From Gammaproteobacteria bacterium (GTDB lineage: Bacteria; Pseudomonadota; Gammaproteobacteria; Enterobacterales; Alteromonadaceae): a DNA stretch of 38,767 nt. The notes beneath the pieces are model-generated. The model ran no database searches and was not told where the DNA came from. It saw only the letters and a program-made list of their open reading frames with translations. The position numbers were made by a program, and so were the translations under genes. This document shows, piece after piece, positions 33,901-38,767 of the stretch. The stretch covers positions 1 through 38,767 of the forward strand of contig JAHIWM010000225.1 of the NCBI GenBank assembly GCA_018815765.1. Direction: 5' to 3'. Position 1 is the first letter of the stretch; each line of letters opens with the position of its first letter.

Positions 33901-34015
33901 AACGACTGGCGTAACTGACTTCAATGTCGCCGGTAAAACCGGCAGCGGTTAAAGCAGTGACATAAGCCTGGACCTGGGGATTGAGTGTTTCTGTAGCAGT
34001 TAACTTCGGGATCAT
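30977..34015 (-). CDS. ydiJ: YdiJ-like FAD/Fe-S D-2-hydroxyacid dehydrogenase
   Basis: The 1012 residues are close to E. coli YdiJ (1018). Domains in order: FAD-binding type 4 (~40-270; FTPRGGGTGTNGQAI, GSEGSLGFVTEAKL), FAD-linked oxidase C-terminal (~290-560; WGEHGKGYRSEYGPEFFGE), a first cysteine-bearing region (SLNCNGNGLCFNYEENSPMCPSS), a 4Fe-4S motif CLACKACAGQCPIKVDVP (~660), and a C-terminal part with VGCCGMAGTYGHE. This build suits oxidation of a D-2-hydroxyacid with electrons passed through Fe-S centres to a carrier. YdiJ has been connected to D-2-hydroxyglutarate; I am not certain of that. No signal or TM segment. It stands alone. Confidence 0.92.
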   Translation of the reverse strand: MIPKLTATETLNPQVQAYVTALTAAGFTGDIEVSYASRLAVATDNSVYQQLPAAVLLPKSAADVQLICSLAQTVSFSGIKFTPRGGGTGTNGQAITSAVVVDLSRHMREVIEINVQERWVRVQAGVIKDQLNAFLKPYGFFFSPDLSTSNRATIGGMINTDASGQGSLVYGKTSDHVLSLDTVLIDGTPLHTHAMPIAQAEQLAERQDSIGRIYRQVLSSCRDFRADILKTFPRLNRFLTGYDLEHVFNEDLTQFDLSRVITGSEGSLGFVTEAKLNITPIAKYKCLVNVKYDSFESALRNAPFLVAAQATSVETVDSKVLDLARNDIIWHQVKDFIEDVPGKTMLGLNMVEYNAEDEADMAQKVQQLEARLQQSVANGESGIIGYQLTFDNNAITQIYAMRKKAVGLLGNAKGSKKPIPFTEDTAVPPENLADFIMEFRALLDSHGLAYGMFGHVDAGVLHVRPALDMCDPEQEKQLRVISDQVVKLTAKYGGLMWGEHGKGYRSEYGPEFFGEALFTELRKIKTAFDPFNRVNPGKICTPIDSSEQLVSVDDVKRGFYDRQIPVVVKESFDSSLNCNGNGLCFNYEENSPMCPSSKVTKDRRHSPKGRAGLMREWLRLMSNQGVDVLAQEQELLNKSQTLSGVVAKIKNSWQKKQGQYDFSHEVMEAMEGCLACKACAGQCPIKVDVPSFRARFIQLYHSRYLRPAKDYLVGNIERSAPLLASMPKMVNFFLQQGWMASLLKKTVGYVDTPQLSVPTLKQRVEGNYSFDLAALQALAEAEKQKLVLLVQDPFTSFYEADLVADALKLIEKLGFRPVLLPFLPNGKPQHVKGFLRDFAKTAKTASDFLNQVAALGAPLLGLDASLVLVYRDEYVKTLGSERGDYQVALFHEWLVKQDLPAIQTEQSFSLLAHCTEKTALPATENQWKQIYAKAGLELKAVSVGCCGMAGTYGHEAQNFDNSKVLYEMSWQQPVQNTGADQVLVTGFSCRSQVKRLEGVKPKHPLQQLLKLL

Positions 34016-34157
34016 AAGACGCGCACCAGATTTAGAACTGGGCCGAGTATACCAAAGCGCAGGATGGATGGTCAGGGCGTCGGAAAAAAATTACAGCCTT
34101 TCCAATGCCCTGCTTTGATTACATCACTTACGCCACTTGCATCAGTAGATGAAGAAA

Positions 34158-34466
34158 TTAGTTGTCGTTTTTCCGTTCCAACACTTCGCCTTCAATCACC
34201 CGGCCTGTGCCTTCTGACGAACGGCTTTGCTGGTGTTGCTGAGCTTGTTGAAAAAACGACTTACCTTGTTTGCGTAGCTGATGTCTTTTGTATAAAAACA
34301 CTGGGATCAGTAACCAGCTCAGCATCAGCACAAAAAGTAATACGCCCATTGCAAACACCAGCATGATACCGGCGACCAGCCAGAGCAGGACACGGCTAAG
34401 GAAACTACCCTGCTGTTTCTGACGGAATAAGGCCTGCCATTGTTGGGCTTGCTGTTGATAATTCAT
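34158..34466 (-). CDS. Small membrane protein of unknown function
   Basis: This 102-residue protein has two hydrophobic segments close together (VLLWLVAGIMLVFAMGVLLFVLMLSWLLIPVFLY, ~25-58) that form a hairpin, a Gln-rich N-terminus (MNYQQQAQQWQALFRQKQQ) and a polar tail ending RVIEGEVLERKNDN. The closing [R]VIEGEVxE pattern is common in small enterobacterial-like membrane proteins, but I cannot assign a family. It lies 142 bases upstream of the YdiJ-like gene on the same strand. The function is unknown. Confidence 0.7.
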   Translation of the reverse strand: MNYQQQAQQWQALFRQKQQGSFLSRVLLWLVAGIMLVFAMGVLLFVLMLSWLLIPVFLYKRHQLRKQGKSFFQQAQQHQQSRSSEGTGRVIEGEVLERKNDN

Positions 34467-34620
34467 TGATTGCTCTCTTTAATACGCCTGTTCATTGGCT
34501 CAGTAAACTTAATGGGGATGCGAAAACAAATTCCCAATGCCCTCTAGGACTGCAAATTGTAACAAATAGTTCAGGTGTTTCTCTGCGCCCTTTCAGATCC
34601 ATTTCTTTGAACCAAATATA

Positions 34621-34640
34621 AAGCCCACCGAAGTGGGCTT
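34621..34640 (-). terminator. Terminator of glgP
   Basis: On the minus strand AAGCCCAC-TTCG-GTGGGCTT makes an 8-bp stem with a stable UUCG tetraloop, followed by TATATTT. It lies 41 bases after the glgP stop. Confidence 0.82.
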
Positions 34641-34681
34641 TGTTGTTAAGCAGCGAACTAAACGACTAGTCAGGCAACATC

Positions 34682-37177
34682 TTACTGCTGACTGATTTTG
34701 CAGGCGTCCAGTTTCCAGACTTTTTCTACATAGTCTTCAATAGAACGGTCTGAAGTAAACTTGCCCATCAGTGCAGTGTTCAGAATGGCTTTTTTCGCCC
34801 AGCCGGCCTGATCACGGTACCAACCGTCTACTTTCTCTTGTGCCTTCACGTACGACTGGAAATCGGCCAGTACTAAGTACGGATCGCCACCTTCAAGCAA
34901 GCTGCGTTTGATCGCCGATAACTCACCTGGTTTACCCGGTGTGAAGTAATCGGTTTCCAGCCAGTCCAGAATGGCCTTGATTTCAGCATCCTGATAATAA
35001 TAATCCCAGCTGTGGTAGCCTTTAGCCAGCAGAGCTTTTACTTCATCTACCGTTAAACCGAAGATAGAAATATTATCTGGCCCTACTTCTTCAGCGATTT
35101 CAATATTGGCGCCATCCAGCGTACCGACTGTGATAGCACCGTTTAACGCCAGTTTCATATTACCTGTACCAGAAGCTTCTTTACCTGCGGTAGAGATTTG
35201 CTCTGACACGTCAGCAGCCGGGATCATTTTCTCAGCCAATGTGACACGGTAGTTTGGCATAAAGACCACTTTCAAACGGTTCTTCACCCGTTTGTCGTTG
35301 TTGATCTTCTCAGCCACTTTATTGATGGCGTAAATAATTTCTTTGGCCAGCTTGTAACCAGGAGCGGCTTTCGCACCAAACAGGAATACGCGTGGCACCA
35401 TATCGTAATCCGGGTTTTGCAGAATACGGCGGTACAAGGCCAGAATATGCAACAGGTTCAGATGCTGACGTTTGTATTCATGCAAGCGTTTGATTTGAAT
35501 ATCAAAAATGGCATGAGGGTCAATGCTGATATTGGTCAGTTTCTTCACAACTGTGGCTAAATCAGCTTTATTTTGCTGTTTAATGGCCATAAAGGCGTCC
35601 TGAATGGCTGGATCATCAGCAAAAGCAGCAAATTTATTTAGTTGTTTTAAGTCACGTGGCCATTCATCGCCAATAGTTTCATCCAGCAACTTGGCTAAAC
35701 GCGGGTTACAGGCTTTTAACCAGCGACGTGGCGTCACGCCGTTAGTGACGTTGGTAAATTTATCTGGCCATAACGCCACCATTTCCGGGAATAAATCAGA
35801 TTTCACTAACTCTGAGTGAATTTCCGCTACACCATTAACCCGGAACGAACCGACCACAGACAAATGCCCCATGCGGACCATAGGCTCATGGCTCTCTTCA
35901 ATAATGGACAGTTTACGTTTTTTGTCGTTATCGCCAGGCCATAACACGTCCACTTGCTCAACCAGGAAACGACGGTTAATTTCGTAAATGATTTCTAAGT
36001 GGCGTGGCAATACTTTTTCGAATAACCGCACTGACCATTTTTCCAGAGCTTCTGGTAACAAGGTATGGTTAGTGTAGGCAAATACGTTTTGACAAATATT
36101 CCAGGCTTCGTCCCAGCTCATTTCCGCACGGTCCACCAAAATACGCATCAGTTCTGGGATAGCCACAGCCGGGTGAGTATCGTTAAGCTGAATAGCCACT
36201 TGTTCCGGGAACTTGCTCCAGTCATCACCATTGGCACGTTTGTAACGACGGATAATGTCTTTCAGTGAACAGGAACAGAAGAAATACTGCTGAATTAAAC
36301 GTAATTCTTTACCTGCGTCTGTTTCATCATTTGGATACAGCACTTTGGAGATAGTTTCAGCTTCGATGTTCTGACGCGCCGCATCAATGTAACCACCTGA
36401 GTTAAACACGTCCCAGTTGAAGAAGTCACTGGCACGGCTTTCCCACAGACGTAATACGTTAACAGAGCTGCCCTGATAACCGACCACAGGAATATCCCAA
36501 GGTACACCTTTGATAATACGGCCAGGGTGCCATACCTTTTTCATTTTGCCTTGCAGATCGTAGGTCGTCTCTACGTAACCGTAGACTGAAATCTCCTGAA
36601 TCGACTCAGGACGACAAATCTCCCACGGGTTGCCATATTCACGCCAGCTGTCAGGACGTTCAATCTGACGGCCATCAGAAAACTCCTGTTTAAACAGACC
36701 ATTTTCGTAGTGAATACCATAACCAATGGCCGGGTAATTTAATGTCGCCATGGAGTCAATAAAACAGGCAGCTAAACGACCTAAACCGCCGTTGCCCAAC
36801 GCCATATCTTCTTCCTGATCTTCCAGATCAGCAATATTTAAGCCTAGCTCCAGCAAAGCAGCTTTAGCTGCATCATACACACCTAAGTTATGCAGATTGT
36901 TGCTGAACAGCCGACCCATTAAATATTCAAGGCTGAAATAATGTACTGCGCGGGTATTTTGTTGATAGTGAGTACGCTGGGTATTACGTAAGCCATCGTA
37001 GACATATTCATTGATAGCAGCACAGGTCGCTCGCCACCACGCTTGCGGGCTGGCCTTGTTTACATCTGTACCAAGGCTGCCGTGCAAATGTTTAATAATG
37101 CTGTTTTTTAATTCTTCCGTGCTCGGAAGGTCCGCAATAGCCACTGAGGCTTTTGCCTTTGAAGTCGTTTTTTTCAT
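34682..37177 (-). CDS. glgP: Glycogen/maltodextrin phosphorylase
   Basis: Releases glucose-1-phosphate from alpha-1,4-glucans with phosphate; PLP cofactor. The start is ATG 37177 ([13 protein letters not shown]); the track's first codon is a TTG two codons earlier. The 831 residues are slightly longer than E. coli GlgP (815). Motifs: [46 protein letters not shown], and the PLP-lysine signature [28 protein letters not shown]. It is downstream of pgm on the same strand, and Pgm converts its product to glucose-6-phosphate. A promoter with two HexR-like sites lies in the pgm-glgP gap, so glycogen use may be tied to ED activity. Confidence 0.95.
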   Translation of the reverse strand: MKKTTSKAKASVAIADLPSTEELKNSIIKHLHGSLGTDVNKASPQAWWRATCAAINEYVYDGLRNTQRTHYQQNTRAVHYFSLEYLMGRLFSNNLHNLGVYDAAKAALLELGLNIADLEDQEEDMALGNGGLGRLAACFIDSMATLNYPAIGYGIHYENGLFKQEFSDGRQIERPDSWREYGNPWEICRPESIQEISVYGYVETTYDLQGKMKKVWHPGRIIKGVPWDIPVVGYQGSSVNVLRLWESRASDFFNWDVFNSGGYIDAARQNIEAETISKVLYPNDETDAGKELRLIQQYFFCSCSLKDIIRRYKRANGDDWSKFPEQVAIQLNDTHPAVAIPELMRILVDRAEMSWDEAWNICQNVFAYTNHTLLPEALEKWSVRLFEKVLPRHLEIIYEINRRFLVEQVDVLWPGDNDKKRKLSIIEESHEPMVRMGHLSVVGSFRVNGVAEIHSELVKSDLFPEMVALWPDKFTNVTNGVTPRRWLKACNPRLAKLLDETIGDEWPRDLKQLNKFAAFADDPAIQDAFMAIKQQNKADLATVVKKLTNISIDPHAIFDIQIKRLHEYKRQHLNLLHILALYRRILQNPDYDMVPRVFLFGAKAAPGYKLAKEIIYAINKVAEKINNDKRVKNRLKVVFMPNYRVTLAEKMIPAADVSEQISTAGKEASGTGNMKLALNGAITVGTLDGANIEIAEEVGPDNISIFGLTVDEVKALLAKGYHSWDYYYQDAEIKAILDWLETDYFTPGKPGELSAIKRSLLEGGDPYLVLADFQSYVKAQEKVDGWYRDQAGWAKKAILNTALMGKFTSDRSIEDYVEKVWKLDACKISQQ

Positions 37178-37197
37178 TGCCAAATCCCGGTTTTTTT

Positions 37198-37218
37198 AGC
37201 GGTGAGCCGCTTTTTTTT
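37198..37218 (+). terminator. Plus-strand terminator-like hairpin in the glgP leader
   Basis: AGCGG-TGAG-CCGCT is followed on the plus strand by eight T. It would end plus-strand (antisense to glgP) transcripts. On the glgP strand it is a hairpin followed by A, lying in the 5' leader 20 bases from the ATG. Confidence 0.45.
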
Positions 37219-37229
37219 ATAACTATAGT

Positions 37230-37265
37230 TGTAGAAAAATTACAAAAATGGTGGGCAATAGTCAA
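37230..37265 (-). promoter_or_regulatory. glgP promoter with HexR-like site over the -10 box
   Basis: On the minus strand TTGACT, 17 bases and TAATTT form a good sigma70 promoter (37260-37265 and 37237-37242). The -10 box is inside TGTAGAAAAATTACA (37230-37244), which fits the 15-base HexR motif with one arm mismatch. The predicted start is ~50 bases above the glgP ATG. Confidence 0.62.
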
Positions 37266-37291
37266 GAAATAGCAAAAATAAAGCCTGCTAT

Positions 37292-37306
37292 CGTAATTTT
37301 ATTACA
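37292..37306. promoter_or_regulatory. Second HexR-like site upstream of glgP
   Basis: CGTAATTTTATTACA matches TGTAAT-N3-ATTACA but for the first base. Its centre is 62 bases from the site over the glgP promoter, about six helical turns. It lies 27 bases beyond the pgm stop. Confidence 0.55.
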
Positions 37307-37332
37307 ACACGCTAACAAGCCGTTTTCGATAC

Positions 37333-38767
37333 TTAAATTGTTGAGAACACCGCGTCCACAAAGGCTTTGGCGTCAGATTCAAGCTGCATTAAGTGCTGTT
37401 GATCGACAAAACTTTCCAGATAAATTTTGTAACTGTTTTCTGTACCGGATGGGCGCGCAGCGAACCAGCCATTTTTAGTGACAACCTTCACACCGCCAAT
37501 ACTGGCTCCATTACCTGGTGCTTTTGTCAGCACTGCAAGTATAGGATCTCCCGCCAACACTGTCTGTTTGACACTGCTGACATCGAGATTTTTCAGCGCT
37601 GTTTTTTGCTCTGCAGAAGCAGCTGCATCCAGACGACGATACAAAGGTGATCCAAATTCTTTGGTTAAGGCCTGATACTGCTGATAAGGATCCACTCCGG
37701 TTTTTGCCAGCATTTCTGCAGCCAATAAACCTAAAATAAAACCGTCTTTATCCGTCGACCAGACAGTGCCATCAAAGCGCAGGAAACTGGCTCCTGCACT
37801 TTCTTCACCGCCAAAAGCTACAGTGCCTTTGTGCAGACCATCGACAAACCATTTAAAGCCTACAGGAACTTCGTACACTTTGCGGCCACGGCCTTCGGTT
37901 ACTCTGTCAATTAAGGCCGAAGACACCAGTGTTTTGCCTATAGCTAACTCGGTTGACCATAAAGGTCTGTTACTTAATAAATAGTTGATAGCCACAGCCA
38001 GATAATGATTTGGATTCATCAAACCACCGCTTCTGGTCACTATGCCATGACGGTCGAAATCCGGGTCATTGCCAATAGCCACATCAAACTGATCTTTAAG
38101 CTGTATCAGATTGGCCATCGCATAAGCTGAGGAGCAATCCATACGAATTTTGCCGTCTTTGTCTAAAGGCATAAAGCTAAACGCCGGATCGACACGCTCA
38201 TTAACCACTGTGATATTCAGACCATAAGTTTTGGCAATCACAGGCCAGAACGCTATACCTGAACCACCTAAAGGGTCGACACCAATTTTCACGCCGGCTT
38301 TGGCTATGGCTGCCATATCAATGACATTCGCCAGATCATCCACATAAGGCTGCACATAGTCGATACTGACACACAACGTAGAAGCCAGTGCCTCTTCGTA
38401 GCCTATCTGCTTCACGCCATCTAACTGCGCGGCCAATAAGGCATTGGCTCGTTTTTGGATCCAATCTGTCGCATCAGTGTCAGCTGGTCCGCCGTGAGGT
38501 GGATTGTATTTAATACCACCATCTTCCGGAGGATTGTGAGACGGCGTAATAATCAGACCGTCGGCTACATCAGCAGTGCGCCCTTTGTTGTAGCTTAAAA
38601 TGGCATGGGAAATCACCGGCGTTGGTGTAAAACCACCGCCTTGTTGAATATGAGTTTCTACCCCGTTGGCAATCAACACCTGCAAAGCACTGACAAAAGC
38701 CGCTTCGGATAAGGCATGAGTATCCTTCCCCAAAAATAACGGGCCGCTAAATGCCTGCTGCTTGCGG
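37333..38767 (-). CDS. pgm: Phosphoglucomutase, 5' end outside window
   Basis: Interconverts glucose-1- and glucose-6-phosphate. The gene runs off the right edge: the frame stays open to 38767 ([20 protein letters not shown]), and the track's first Met is a TTG within the conserved FLGKDTHAL segment. About 478 of ~546 residues are present, so ~70 N-terminal residues are missing. Motifs: active-site phosphoserine loop [24 protein letters not shown], metal loop [12 protein letters not shown], sugar loop [10 protein letters not shown], and phosphate-binding [12 protein letters not shown]. It matches the E. coli Pgm type, not the PgcA/PNGM type. It lies directly before glgP, and the two steps follow one another in glycogen breakdown. 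No terminator was seen between them. Confidence 0.95.
   Translation of the reverse strand, partial: RKQQAFSGPLFLGKDTHALSEAAFVSALQVLIANGVETHIQQGGGFTPTPVISHAILSYNKGRTADVADGLIITPSHNPPEDGGIKYNPPHGGPADTDATDWIQKRANALLAAQLDGVKQIGYEEALASTLCVSIDYVQPYVDDLANVIDMAAIAKAGVKIGVDPLGGSGIAFWPVIAKTYGLNITVVNERVDPAFSFMPLDKDGKIRMDCSSAYAMANLIQLKDQFDVAIGNDPDFDRHGIVTRSGGLMNPNHYLAVAINYLLSNRPLWSTELAIGKTLVSSALIDRVTEGRGRKVYEVPVGFKWFVDGLHKGTVAFGGEESAGASFLRFDGTVWSTDKDGFILGLLAAEMLAKTGVDPYQQYQALTKEFGSPLYRRLDAAASAEQKTALKNLDVSSVKQTVLAGDPILAVLTKAPGNGASIGGVKVVTKNGWFAARPSGTENSYKIYLESFVDQQHLMQLESDAKAFVDAVFSTI

Overview
This window looks like a chromosomal segment of a gammaproteobacterium of the Alteromonadales/Chromatiaceae type, with Rheinheimera or a close relative as my best guess. 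The grounds are the hexR/zwf-pgl-edd-glk-eda/pykA cluster in the order I know from Shewanella-type genomes, a FabA with near-enterobacterial sequence, a YdiJ-type FAD/Fe-S dehydrogenase and DUF3703 metal cargo. The genus is inferred, not proven.

Layout. (1) About 1-4953 is the right part of a Tn3-family transposon: a CDF metal-efflux gene cut by the window edge, a CadR-like MerR regulator, a DUF3703 gene, a dyad-rich intergenic stretch and a full-length Tn3 transposase. Its right end sits inside trkH. Only the last ~140 codons of trkH follow, and then an intact KdpD/KdpE-like two-component pair. (2) About 7500-9960 is a patch of small exported proteins on the minus strand (a TonB-C lipoprotein, a six-cysteine secreted protein, a TIMP/NTR-like protein, a lipoprotein). 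(3) 10178-18626 is the Entner-Doudoroff/upper pentose-phosphate operon zwf-pgl-edd-glk-eda (minus), the divergent regulator hexR, and pykA. HexR-type palindromes lie at zwf and pykA. (4) 18633-30813 holds an EamA exporter, pfkA, a LytS/LytTR two-component pair, Mpo1-like, YciA-like and HinT-like proteins, an M61 peptidase, a DUF457 membrane protein, a two-domain PTPS/QueD-like protein, fabA and an AsmA-family gene. (5) 30929-38767 holds the YdiJ-like dehydrogenase, a small membrane protein, glycogen phosphorylase and a partial phosphoglucomutase.

How it works together. Glycogen phosphorylase and phosphoglucomutase yield glucose-6-phosphate, Glk phosphorylates free glucose, and Zwf-Pgl-Edd-Eda take it to pyruvate and glyceraldehyde-3-phosphate; PykA ends lower glycolysis. 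HexR normally senses KDPG. HexR-like sites at zwf, pykA and also glgP suggest one regulator over glycogen breakdown and glucose oxidation. pfkA is also present, so the EMP route should be available.

The most notable points are the trkH disruption by a metal-resistance Tn3 element, two long palindromes sharing a GGGTCAGA end at convergent gene junctions, paired HexR-like sites spaced ~62-65 bp at zwf and glgP, and a tandem PTPS protein whose two halves carry complementary parts of the active site. I saw no CRISPR array, prophage, tRNA or rRNA. No gene-free stretch exceeds 300 bases. The longest are 1546-1811, 9960-10233, 15879-16142 and 9056-9305. I found no clearly new defence or mobile system; most of the window is core metabolism.
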